Source: Ktedonobacter sp. SOSP1-85 (lineage in GTDB: Bacteria; Chloroflexota; Ktedonobacteria; Ktedonobacterales; Ktedonobacteraceae). From it: DNA of 64,000 bases. The position numbers were made by a program, and so were the translations under genes. The first letter of the stretch is position 1, and every line of letters starts with the position of its first letter. A model generated the notes under the pieces. That model was not told the DNA's origin. It made no database searches and saw nothing but the letters and a program-made list of their open reading frames with translations. This document shows, one piece after another, positions 55,829-64,000 of this stretch. The stretch spans positions 1 through 64,000 of the forward strand of contig NZ_BNJI01000001.1 of NCBI RefSeq assembly GCF_016587415.1, given 5' to 3'.

Positions 55829-56341
55829 TCATCGCTTTTTTGCCTCATGTTGGAGATCAACGAGCGCAAATTGAAGACGAGCAAGTTGCTGTTGACATTC
55901 TGCATAGGCCTGCTCCACCATCAAAAGACGCTCTACAAGATCAACCTTCGTTCTCGATAGATATCGAGAACGCGCACGACTGATATCGCGATTTGGATCG
56001 ATAGATACAGAGGAAGCCGTTCTCTGCTTCCCTTTCGCCAAAGGATGTTTTCGTCGATGAGCCTTTTGGTAAGATAGACTATGCTCTCGATAATAGGCAT
56101 AGGCGACTTCATTCCCCAAGATCCCCGCCTTTCTCACTCCTTTCCCTTGCGGATCAACCTCCACACTTAGACGACAAATCGCCTCAATCGTCACGGTACA
56201 CCCTTCATGGACCAGTTGGTCCACCGTCGCTCTCACAACGTCGACTGTCCGCTGCTTTCTTGCCGCATGATAGGTTTTCAGCCACGGGCGAGGGGTGGCA
56301 TGGTCAAGATTCAATTCGAAGGGTTGCTTCATAGTGCTCAT
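55829..56341 (-). CDS. tnpC: Tn554 TnpC-like protein
   Basis: 170 aa from MSTMKQPFELNLDHATPRPW. The layout follows Tn554 TnpC: an N-terminal helical part (KQRTVDVVRATVDQLVHEGC, IEAICRLSVEVDPQGKGVRK), then a basic linker and a C-terminal coiled coil (DLVERLLMVEQAYAECQQQL). In Tn554 it raises transposition efficiency and biases orientation. Its start overlaps the end of tnpB, so the three genes form one operon. The downstream side faces the putative end of tnsB copy 3. Confidence 0.78.
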   Translation of the reverse strand: MSTMKQPFELNLDHATPRPWLKTYHAARKQRTVDVVRATVDQLVHEGCTVTIEAICRLSVEVDPQGKGVRKAGILGNEVAYAYYREHSLSYQKAHRRKHPLAKGKQRTASSVSIDPNRDISRARSRYLSRTKVDLVERLLMVEQAYAECQQQLARLQFALVDLQHEAKKR

Positions 56342-58466
56342 CCTTTTGATACGCTTCAATCAACTGCATTTCTTCCTTTTCGACGTGGCATCGCTGCAGT
56401 AAAGCTTGCATCTTTCCTATTTCAGGGCCAAGGCCACGACGCTTCACCTGCTCAAGTCGAATCAGCGCCCACTGCTCCTGTTCCTCAATCTCCTCTCGGC
56501 GCAGCGGGTCAGGGACTTTGAAGACACATCCGGTACACGCAAATGAGACGGGACATTGTCCGTGGCAGGTACAATCACCTCCAGGCACCTTCGCCAACGT
56601 TCCCACCCGCTCTTTGACCTCTTCATATTGCCGTTGCAATTCAGCAGGAGCACGCACAAACGCCTCATCCAACGATCCTAAATGCGTGGCAAAACGATCG
56701 AGGATCACATTCGCCGATGTCAACACCTGATGCCAGGGCGGAGCCGCATAATACCCAGTTACGCGGGTATTCTTCTGGTGCAACAGAACTGCTACAATAT
56801 CGAGAGGAACCTGCTCAACATGATGGATATGCGTCGCAAACACATGCCGTAACAAGTGCGCCTTGAGCACAACAGCTTTTCCTTCCACCGTCTCAAACAC
56901 CATCCCATGACATAAAAAACGGAGGCAGGCGGTAATCGCCGAAGGGGAGAGATGTTGCCCTCCATATTGAAAGAGATAGGGGTGATGCCCCGGAAACAGA
57001 GCTGCGCGTCCATGATGCTTGCAGAAGGCCACAGCAGGCACTGGCTCCCCTGGCCGTAAACCATAGTGATCCTGCAACATCAGAGCCACGCGTTCAAAGT
57101 GGCGACGCGTCTCTGGACCCACCACATACTCAGCAAGCCGAGTCATCCCTTTGGGAAGAAGCCGCACGAGGAGCCGTTGCGTCCCTTCAACCACCATGGT
57201 ATATAAACAGTCGGCTGTCAATCGCACCTGCAAAAGTTCATTCATCCTCGCTCCGGTCGTGGTAAAGAAATCGAGGGCCGCCAGGCCAAAGGTCACGGCG
57301 GCAAAGAGCGGTTCCACCAGCAACAACGGTCCCTGCGCTCGTGCTTGCGCTTTTCGTAAAAAATTCGCTTGCTCAAACGGCCAGGCCAGCAAACCGGCAA
57401 TCCCAGAACTAAATGGCTTGCACCTTCGCTCGATCTCATATCCCCATGAATGCAGATACGCCTGCTTGCGCTTGACCTCTTCTGGCGTCCCTAAGCAGGG
57501 CCCTTCACTCAACAAATCATAGCGAAGCACATCTCCAAACCAGAGAAACTGCTCTGACATGAGGCCCGGCGAAGGATCATCCAGCAATTCCGTTCCCACC
57601 ACTTCCAAGAAATAGGTGTTGTTCTCTGGACGAAACGCTCGAATTTGGCGCCGCGCCTCCCATCCCGTCGCACGCGAATACTGATCCGCATGAGCCAGCA
57701 CAAAACTGCGCCGATCCCATAAGCGGGCATGCACCCGTTGTCTTGGATGGGTTTCTTCATAGGAAAACGCAACCGGACAACTCGCCTGCCCAGAAGTGAC
57801 CAACGCAATGACCTCCCCGACTTTGGTTCGCAACCGAAAGAGTTGATTCCAACGCAGATGCGCTTCCCCGCGCAGCTTGGCAAAGTGCGGGGTCAGCGCA
57901 TCCGTTTCGACTTTGCGCCGATGACGCTGGTCCTCAATCACCTCGGCCATGCGATCCAATTGATGGTCTATTCCCCGCGGCAGCAACGGAAATTCCCATT
58001 GGCCATAGATCGCTTGTAGATCCGCAGGTAACGCTCGTACATAGTCATGCACATGATCAGCTGATGAGCGGTACCAGAATAAAAAATCTTGTTTGGTCTT
58101 CACGCTATCGGCACACACCTCATCATTGAGATACCGTGGCAAATGTTCGCATGGATCCCAATCAGCAAAGGTATGCAACTGATACCGCGCAAACAGGTCT
58201 TGCCAACGCACATGCATTCCATAGAGGCGGCTGAGCACCGTTGCAACATTCAACCGGGCCGAGGTCAATAAGACCCCCACCATCAAGGCCAATGGATTGA
58301 TCCAGGCAGTCCCTGCAACAGACTCCTTCAAATAGCCAATAGCCCGCCCATCGACCTGATCCCAATCCAAAGAAGGAGCCTGTAAAATACGAACATCTAC
58401 TACATCCAGCAATTCACGCCAGGCCCCCACTTGAAGCCTCTCAAGATTCGTTCGTCGTCGTGGCAT
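56304..58466 (-). CDS. tnpB: Tn554 TnpB-like tyrosine recombinase
   Basis: 720 aa from MPRRRTNLERLQVGAWRELL (the ATG at 58466, inside the end of tnpA, is preferred to 58529). Catalytic landmarks: Arg in TTGARMNELLQVRL, HxxR in LKAHLLRHVFATHIHHVEQV, His then Tyr in LLHQKNTRVTGYYAAP (9-10 residues apart). A C-terminal Cys cluster (CTCHGQCPVSFACTGCVFKV) is typical of TnpB of this group. It works with TnpA and TnpC in site-specific insertion without target duplication. The frame is intact. Confidence 0.86.
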   Translation of the reverse strand: MPRRRTNLERLQVGAWRELLDVVDVRILQAPSLDWDQVDGRAIGYLKESVAGTAWINPLALMVGVLLTSARLNVATVLSRLYGMHVRWQDLFARYQLHTFADWDPCEHLPRYLNDEVCADSVKTKQDFLFWYRSSADHVHDYVRALPADLQAIYGQWEFPLLPRGIDHQLDRMAEVIEDQRHRRKVETDALTPHFAKLRGEAHLRWNQLFRLRTKVGEVIALVTSGQASCPVAFSYEETHPRQRVHARLWDRRSFVLAHADQYSRATGWEARRQIRAFRPENNTYFLEVVGTELLDDPSPGLMSEQFLWFGDVLRYDLLSEGPCLGTPEEVKRKQAYLHSWGYEIERRCKPFSSGIAGLLAWPFEQANFLRKAQARAQGPLLLVEPLFAAVTFGLAALDFFTTTGARMNELLQVRLTADCLYTMVVEGTQRLLVRLLPKGMTRLAEYVVGPETRRHFERVALMLQDHYGLRPGEPVPAVAFCKHHGRAALFPGHHPYLFQYGGQHLSPSAITACLRFLCHGMVFETVEGKAVVLKAHLLRHVFATHIHHVEQVPLDIVAVLLHQKNTRVTGYYAAPPWHQVLTSANVILDRFATHLGSLDEAFVRAPAELQRQYEEVKERVGTLAKVPGGDCTCHGQCPVSFACTGCVFKVPDPLRREEIEEQEQWALIRLEQVKRRGLGPEIGKMQALLQRCHVEKEEMQLIEAYQKDEHYEATLRIES

Positions 58467-59500
58467 CGCTTCCTCCTGCAACCCCTCCCAAGGCCAACAA
58501 CATTGCCCAGCCATCTTCCACCACTGCATCCCCTCGCAAAGAACCTGGTATCGACAGAACAGGCCTCTCCGGCTCTTGCATCACTTCCACTGTTGCAAGA
58601 GCCAACCTTTGGTAGATCATCTCCTGGATCCTGGCATGCCGCTCCGCTTGAAAAAAATGTTCCTAGGCTCCCAATGTGCGCAGCACTGCGCCACCCCATG
58701 TATCGGACCAGGTCTTCCTTCCCACGCATCACCTCGTCTGGGGTCTGCGCACTCTCACTCACCTGCCGCATCGCCTGCGTCACATACCAGTGCCGCAATC
58801 CATGAATGTTCAAATCAATCCCTACCTTCGCACAGAGCGCGTACCAGTGCGGCTTGAACGCTTCATAGTCGTAGGGCTTGCCTCGTCGTGAGACAAAGAG
58901 AGGATCGTGGTCCTCTAACTGCTCCAACCGCCTTTGCTGACCATCCCATCGCCAACGCTCCGTGTTCACATACGCACGCACCATCCGCGCTGTCTCCGAG
59001 GAAAACCGAATAACCTTCACACGCCGCCCTCGGCTCCCCTTGCTAAACGTTGTCGCCTCCTGCGTGCATCCACGCGCTCGCCAATCTCCCACCAGCAAAC
59101 AGAGAATTTCTCGAATACGAGCCCCTGATTCATAGGCCATCCTGACCACAATCTGATCACGCAACCCCCACTGAGCCATTCTCATTCCCTGCGCCAGTCG
59201 TGCGGGCAAACTTGGATCATCCATCGGCTGGGGAATCCACTGCTCCTCTTGCAAACGGAAATAATTTTCCGAACAGCGGTGTCCTCGGGCAATCTCCATG
59301 CCGCTGTACGCAGGCATACGTGGTCGCCTTCCTGCCGCACGACGCTCCGCTGCTTCCACCTCATGGAGCACCGCACTTGCCGTATCGATCAATGGATTGC
59401 CATAGGCATACCATCCAGCACGACACGCCATCTGGTAAAAGTGCTTGAGCGCGGCCAGAAACACTCGCACACTACTCGAACTCCCCTCTCTCGCGTCCAA
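58441..59500 (-). pseudogene. tnpA: Tn554 TnpA-like tyrosine recombinase, stop at the catalytic Tyr
   Basis: The reading frame from ~59500 gives ALKHFYQMACRAGWYAYGNP, Arg in YESGARIREILCLL, Lys in TFSKGSRGRRVKVIRF and HxxR in NIHGLRHWYVTQA. The frame then departs after YMGWRSA. The correct tail, in the next frame, is TLGA, TAG, EHFFQAERHARIQEMIYQ, so the codon at the usual Tyr (TxxxYEHFFQ in relatives) is TAG. The tail continues to TGA at 58441, overlapping tnpB by 26 bp. One extra base near 58680-58695 and a Tyr to stop change explain it. The N-terminus may be incomplete. Confidence 0.75.
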
Positions 59501-59912
59501 TCACCTCATATCCTTGAGACCGACGCGCATGACACCGCAGCCGTTGCACCACATACTGCGCAAACATATGCCTCATCTAATTTTTAAATCTACATATGGT
59601 ATTTTAGTTACTAACTATAGAATTAAACTACCGCAATAACCATATTTCCCACATCAATAACATATTTTAAGTTATTATAATATTATAATAACTTAAAATA
59701 GAATCATACAGTAGGCATTAGAATTAATAGCTACTACTTTATGCACGAATGACCGGACAACACAATAAAAAGAGGAAAGCGCAGGAATAAAAGGGGACAG
59801 CTTACTTGTTCCTTGTATATATCAGTTCCATGGCATGATATTTCTTGCGGTTCAAAGCGGGAAAACATCGTTGTCACCAGGGATGGGGGTACGTGAAAGG
59901 GAGACAGACAGT
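59501..59912. other. AT-rich end of the Tn554-like element and kinase leader
   Basis: No gene. 59580-59760 is strongly AT-rich and holds the 38-bp palindrome. From 59829 the leader is nearly identical to the kinase leader at 31019-31101 (including cgggaaaacatcgttg), so the kinase was duplicated with its leader. Confidence 0.6.
59663..59700. repeat. Perfect 38-bp AT-rich palindrome, no spacer
   Basis: tattttaagttattataat (59663-59681) is followed at once by its reverse complement (59682-59700). It lies upstream of tnpA of the Tn554-like trio. Confidence 0.95.
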
Positions 59913-62900
59913 ATGACATTCAACCCACAAAGCAGCGAGTCAAGCATGCTCACATCGCGTGAAACGCTCCTCAGCACGCTTGAGACGCTTCCTGATGCGT
60001 TGTTTCTCGTCGATGACGCCACCACGATTGTGTATGCCAATGCGAGCGCGCAGACCATGCTCGGCGCATCACGAGAGCAATTCCTGGGGAACCCCTTCTG
60101 GCGCAGTGCGCCACAACTCGTGAGCCCCTCACTCTATCAGGCAGTGCTCAAGACCAGGCAGACCCAGGAGCCGACCGAAGTGGAGTATTGGTCTCCCATA
60201 ACCCAGACCAGGCTGCATGTGCAGCTCGCTCCGACCATGGGGGGACTTACCTTGCAGTTCCACGAAGTGAGAACATCAACGCGACGCCAGGAGATGGTTC
60301 CCCTCAGCGAACATCTCTACGCTGATATCCTGGAGACGATCTCTGACCAGCTCGTGATCTTGACCCCTGATGGGATGGTCCTGGCCATCAGTCAGCGCCC
60401 CTTAGAGGACGCACACCTCCGGCGAGAGGAAGTGGTCGGGAAACCGTTCACCGAAACTCCCTGGTGGTCGTATGCTCCACCTGTCCAGCAGCAATTACGC
60501 GCAGCGATTGAACAAGCCAGTCGGAGCGAAATCGTGCACTTTGAGACCAGGATACGCCCACAAGAGGGGTGGTATCTGGATCTTGCGGTGACGATGACCC
60601 CGCATCTGAATGCTGACAGACAGGTCGAGTACCTCATCTATACCGGGCTGGATATCACCGCGCGCAAACGCGCCGAAGAAGGACTCCGTGTCCTGATCGA
60701 TGCCATCCCTCAATTTGTCTGGATCATACGCCCCGATGGCTCTGCTGAATACCATAACCAGCGCTGGTGTGACTCTACCAATATGACTGCTGAACAAGCT
60801 CAAGGGGATGGCTGGCTCCAGGCCATCCACCCCGATGACCAACAACGTGTCCTGGAGAGGTGGCAGTGTGCCGTCCAGACCGGCAGGCCCTATGAAGCGG
60901 AACTGCGCCTGCGCCATGGCACGACCGGGGAGTATCGCTGGTTCCTTGTTAGAGGGGCGCCACACAGGGATGATCAGGGCACGATCCTGAAATGGTTTGG
61001 GACTGCTACCGACATTGACGAGCAGAAACAGGCTGAACAGAGAATCAAAGCCAGTGAGGAGAACTGGCGCGTGCTGGCTGAAACGGTGCCACAGTTGGTG
61101 TGGACAGCACGGCCAGATGGAGCTTTAGAGTACTGGAATCAACGCTGGTATGCCTATAGCGGTTCCTCCCCTGAACAAGCATTGGGCCATAGATGGAGCC
61201 AGTTTTTACACCCTGACGATGCTCAGCGCACCCTGACGATCTGGCATCATGCGCTCGCAGTGGGAGAATCCTATGAGATTGAATATCGTCTCAAGGAGGG
61301 CCAAACGGGCGCGTATCGCTGGTTCTTAGCTCGCGGCATGCCGATGCGCGATGCAGGCGGTCACATCCTCAAGTGGTTTGGCACCTGCACCGACATTCAC
61401 GACAAAAAGCAAGTCGAGGACGAAATCCGTGTCCTGGTCGATGCCATCCCTCAATTTGTCTGGATGGCACGCCCCGATGGCTCGTGTGAATACTGTAACC
61501 AACGCTGGTGTGACTATACAGGCATGACCTACCAACAATACCAGGGGAACGGCTGGCTCCAGGCCATTCACTCTGACGACGCGCAGCACACCCTGACGAT
61601 CTGGCATCATGCGCTAGCAACAGGTGAACCCTTCGAGATAGAATATCGTCTCAAAGAGGGCCACACGGGGGCATACCGCTGGTTTTTAGCCCGCGCCCTG
61701 CCGGTGCGCGATGAAACAGGCCAGATCCTCAAGTGGTTCGGCACCTGCACCGACATTGAGGAGAAGAAACAGGCTGAGCAGCAACTCAAAGAAAGCCGGG
61801 AGCACTTGCGCGTGCTAGCCGAAACGGTGCCGCAGCTCGTGTGGACGGCACGGCCAGATGGATCTTTGGAGTACTGGAGTCAACGCTGGTATAACTATAC
61901 TGGTGCCTCTCCCGAACAATCATTGGGCTCTGGATGGAGCCAGTTTTTACACCCTGATGATTATCAACACACCCTGGCGATCTGGCGTCATGCACGCGCC
62001 TCGGGTGAACCCTATGAAATCGAATATCGTTTCAAGGACGGCCACACAGGGAATTACCGCTGGTTCTTAGCTCGTGCGCTCCCGGTGCGCGATGAAATCG
62101 GCCAGATCGTCAAGTGGTTTGGCACCAGCACGGACATCGACGATCAGAAGCGCATCGAGGAAGCTTTACGCCAGAGTCAGGAACAAGCGAACGTCCTGAT
62201 GAACTCTAGCATTATCGGGATCTATGTTGGCAAAGGCGAGCAGATTGTGGATGCCAACGACACCTTTCTGCGCATGACCGGCTATACACGAGAAGACCTC
62301 CGCGCGGGGCGTATGAACTGGATGCACATGACCCCTCCAGACTATCTGGCTCGGAGCTTAGAGGCCCGGCAGGAACTTGCCACCCAACAGTCAATGACGC
62401 CCTATGAGAAAGAATACGTGTGTAAAGACGGCAGTCGCCTTCCAGTGGTTGTGGGCGCGGTCCTCTTACAGCATCAGCCACGCCAGGCGATCGCCTTTGT
62501 GCTGGATAACTCGGCCCGCAAGGAACTCGAACAACGCAAAGATGACTTTATCAGCATGGCCAGCCATGAACTGAGGAACCCACTTACGGCTCTGAAACTG
62601 CAGACCACCTTGCTGCACCGGCAACTGACGAAGCAAGGCCTCCAGGCTTCGGCGCTTTCCAGCATGCAAACCCAGATCAACAAACTCATCCGGCTGGTGG
62701 AAGACTTGCTGGATGTCTCCAAAATCCAGGCGGGCAAGCTCGAGTATCGGCAGGAATCGGTGGATCTCGATGCTTTGCTGCGGGAGATCGTCGACACCAT
62801 GCAGCAAACGCATCCCAGCCATACCATCCTGGTGCGGGGAGGCGTGCAGACAACCCTGCTAGGTGATCGCGACCGGCTGGGACAGGTCTTCACCAACCTG

Positions 62901-63206
62901 CTCAGCAATGCTATCAAGTATTCTCCCGATGCTCAGACCGTCGAGATGGATCTCTCCGCCTCCCCTGAGGAGGCGACCATTCGGGTCCGCGATCATGGGC
63001 TGGGTATCCCACGCGAGCAGCGCGACAAGATTTTTGACCGCTTCTATCGGGTCACTGATTCCAGGAAGAGAGGGATCCCCGGCCTGGGCATGGGGTTATA
63101 CATTGTCGGGGAGATCGTCAACGGTCATGGAGGAACCATCACGGTGGACAGCGACGTCGGAAAAGGATCGACCTTTCGGGTGACCCTTCCCCGCCAAAGA
63201 ACATGA
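59913..63206 (+). CDS. Cytoplasmic PAS histidine kinase, about 7 PAS domains
   Basis: Intact 1097 aa from MTFNPQSSESSMLTSRETLL. It has seven PAS units (LPDALFLVDDATTIVYA; QLVILTPDGMVLAIS; LIDAIPQFVWIIRPDG; LAETVPQLVWTARPDGAL; LVDAIPQFVWMARPDG; LAETVPQLVWTARPDGSL; LMNSSIIGIYVGKGEQ). Most end in a PAC motif GAYRWFL or NYRWFL with KWFGTCTDI. The kinase core has SMASHELRNPLTALKLQ (His ~882), NAIKYSPDAQ, DHGLGIPREQ and GLGMGLYIVGEI. PAS 4 and 6 are near copies, so the array grew by unit duplication. No membrane helix. The receiver gene follows after 9 bp. Confidence 0.94.
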   Translation: MTFNPQSSESSMLTSRETLLSTLETLPDALFLVDDATTIVYANASAQTMLGASREQFLGNPFWRSAPQLVSPSLYQAVLKTRQTQEPTEVEYWSPITQTRLHVQLAPTMGGLTLQFHEVRTSTRRQEMVPLSEHLYADILETISDQLVILTPDGMVLAISQRPLEDAHLRREEVVGKPFTETPWWSYAPPVQQQLRAAIEQASRSEIVHFETRIRPQEGWYLDLAVTMTPHLNADRQVEYLIYTGLDITARKRAEEGLRVLIDAIPQFVWIIRPDGSAEYHNQRWCDSTNMTAEQAQGDGWLQAIHPDDQQRVLERWQCAVQTGRPYEAELRLRHGTTGEYRWFLVRGAPHRDDQGTILKWFGTATDIDEQKQAEQRIKASEENWRVLAETVPQLVWTARPDGALEYWNQRWYAYSGSSPEQALGHRWSQFLHPDDAQRTLTIWHHALAVGESYEIEYRLKEGQTGAYRWFLARGMPMRDAGGHILKWFGTCTDIHDKKQVEDEIRVLVDAIPQFVWMARPDGSCEYCNQRWCDYTGMTYQQYQGNGWLQAIHSDDAQHTLTIWHHALATGEPFEIEYRLKEGHTGAYRWFLARALPVRDETGQILKWFGTCTDIEEKKQAEQQLKESREHLRVLAETVPQLVWTARPDGSLEYWSQRWYNYTGASPEQSLGSGWSQFLHPDDYQHTLAIWRHARASGEPYEIEYRFKDGHTGNYRWFLARALPVRDEIGQIVKWFGTSTDIDDQKRIEEALRQSQEQANVLMNSSIIGIYVGKGEQIVDANDTFLRMTGYTREDLRAGRMNWMHMTPPDYLARSLEARQELATQQSMTPYEKEYVCKDGSRLPVVVGAVLLQHQPRQAIAFVLDNSARKELEQRKDDFISMASHELRNPLTALKLQTTLLHRQLTKQGLQASALSSMQTQINKLIRLVEDLLDVSKIQAGKLEYRQESVDLDALLREIVDTMQQTHPSHTILVRGGVQTTLLGDRDRLGQVFTNLLSNAIKYSPDAQTVEMDLSASPEEATIRVRDHGLGIPREQRDKIFDRFYRVTDSRKRGIPGLGMGLYIVGEIVNGHGGTITVDSDVGKGSTFRVTLPRQRT

Positions 63207-63215
63207 GGAACGCAC

Positions 63216-63614
63216 ATGGAGACTTCCCAACAAAAAGGATGCAGCGAGGGTGGCGTTGTCAAGAGTATTCTCATTGTCGAAGATGATCCCGTTCTTGGGA
63301 ACCTGCTGCTGGAAACGTTCCAGGAGGAGACGACCTATCAAGGCTATCTTGCTTCAAGTGGCGAGAGCGCGCTGAATATGCTCTCAACCATCACGCCTGC
63401 ATTGTTTCTGTTCGACTACCATCTCCCTGGGATGAATGGGCTGGAACTCGCTGACCACCTGCGTCGCCGAGAAAGGGGGAAGCAGTGCCCCATCCTCCTC
63501 ATGAGTGCTGATTTGCCACAAGGAAACGGTGCCCTAGATCATCTGAGAACACTGCAGAAACCCTTTGACCTGGAGGCTCTATTGCAACTGATCGCAGAAC
63601 TGCTTGTCCTTTAA
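63216..63614 (+). CDS. Single-domain response regulator
   Basis: 132-aa receiver: VEDDPVLGNLLLETF, Asp in LFLFDYHLPGMNGLEL, ILLMSADLP and LQKPFDLEALL. It lies 9 bp after the 7-PAS kinase and resembles 33688-34083 over nearly its whole length. No output domain, so a phosphorelay role or a protein-binding output is likely. Confidence 0.93.
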   Translation: METSQQKGCSEGGVVKSILIVEDDPVLGNLLLETFQEETTYQGYLASSGESALNMLSTITPALFLFDYHLPGMNGLELADHLRRRERGKQCPILLMSADLPQGNGALDHLRTLQKPFDLEALLQLIAELLVL

Positions 63615-63896
63615 GGAGATTCGTTTTTAAAATAGGATACAGAGGCTATCATGCTCTCCTGGTATGAGTATGACAGTCTCTAGGGATGCAGAAAACCAGA
63701 ACAAAATACTTGATGCATTCATTTTGTTCTGGTTTTCTGCATCCCCCTTTGAGCACCTGTACACTTCCTATTGTAGTGACAATACCCCCTCTCAATGGTT
63801 TGGTAGATGCAAAGGGCTTATTGATGAGTTTGCGACGTTCTTCAGGAGGACACAAGAAATATCACCTTTCGCTTGCTTCCTCCAAAATGCACCGCA
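63615..63896. other. Intergenic region with a 25-bp-arm hairpin
   Basis: 63683-63707 pairs exactly with 63721-63745 (loop 13 nt, gggatgcagaaaacc arms). No gene seen. It could end the kinase-receiver transcript, but no T tract follows. Confidence 0.55.
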
Positions 63897-63962
63897 CACT
63901 CCAGTACAAACTCAACTTCACTCCAATGCAAACTCAGCATCACTCCAGTGCAAACTCAGCAT
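63897..63962. repeat. Three tandem 22-bp repeats
   Basis: Units cactccagtacaaactcaac-, cactccaatgcaaactcagc- and cactccagtgcaaactcagc- (each 22 bp) follow without gaps. The window ends soon after, so the array may continue. Similar direct sites are used by transposases, but no protein is assigned. Confidence 0.7.
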
Positions 63963-64000
63963 CCCTTTGAAAAAGCCCAGGTTTTTCCATCCAGCGCTGA

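Noticed and set aside
63686..63970. 94-aa ORF near the window edge
   Set aside because: It is made of a hairpin arm and tandem repeats, so coding is unlikely.

Overview
The window looks like accessory DNA from a filamentous, spore-forming Chloroflexota bacterium of the Ktedonobacteria type. This is an inference from gene content: multi-PAS histidine kinases with a repeated YRWFL motif, a MalT-like LuxR regulator, and a dense mix of IS605/TnpB, ISKra4, Tn3, Tn554 and Tn7/Tn5053-like debris. No rRNA, tRNA or CRISPR array was seen. Many genes are broken by one stop codon or one frameshift, so much of the window is decaying.

Region 1 (1-10.8 kb): two ~1.25 kb direct copies of a unit (membrane-anchored protein, sigma70-like promoter, hairpin, terminator) flank a transposon-like block on the minus strand. 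The block holds a broken tnsB (TniA-like) and an intact tnsC (TniB-like AAA+ ATPase). A truncated recombinase gene follows, cut by an IS605/TnpB element. Just beyond the tnsB-side end lies an intact 612-residue tyrosine recombinase that resembles telomere resolvases (protelomerases) and has a consensus promoter. Region 2 (10.8-19.3 kb): a second, rotten tnsB/tnsC remnant, IS5-, IS982- and IS481-like fragments, a split FAD monooxygenase, a truncated MFS pump, a RidA protein, an NAD-dependent epimerase/reductase and two MITEs.

Region 3 (19.3-38.1 kb) and region 7 (59.8-63.6 kb): a paralogous set of PAS-histidine kinase genes, three of the four followed 9 bp later by a lone receiver-domain gene. 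PAS counts are about 3, 5, 6 and 7, and further fragments are present. A LuxR/MalT regulator with a frameshift in a G tract, a hybrid receiver-kinase, and pseudogenes of a quinone oxidoreductase and a TetR regulator lie among them. Region 4 (38.1-43.4 kb): a broken SDR, a VOC protein, an ISKra4 element, a perfect 64-bp palindrome and a group II intron without an ORF.

Region 5 (43.5-50.4 kb) is the best preserved part: a NarL/LiaR-type response regulator and HisKA_3 kinase, divergent from an ABC ATPase, a large FtsX-type permease and a small membrane protein. This is a typical envelope-stress or peptide-efflux module. Region 6 (50.4-59.7 kb): a Tn3 transposase fragment fused in frame to a third tnsB remnant, a two-ORF DDE insertion sequence, and a Tn554-like tnpA-tnpB-tnpC trio whose tnpA has a stop at the catalytic tyrosine codon. 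The ~130-bp block ending the tnsB side is shared by copies 1 and 3. In both cases it abuts the 3' side of a tyrosine recombinase module.
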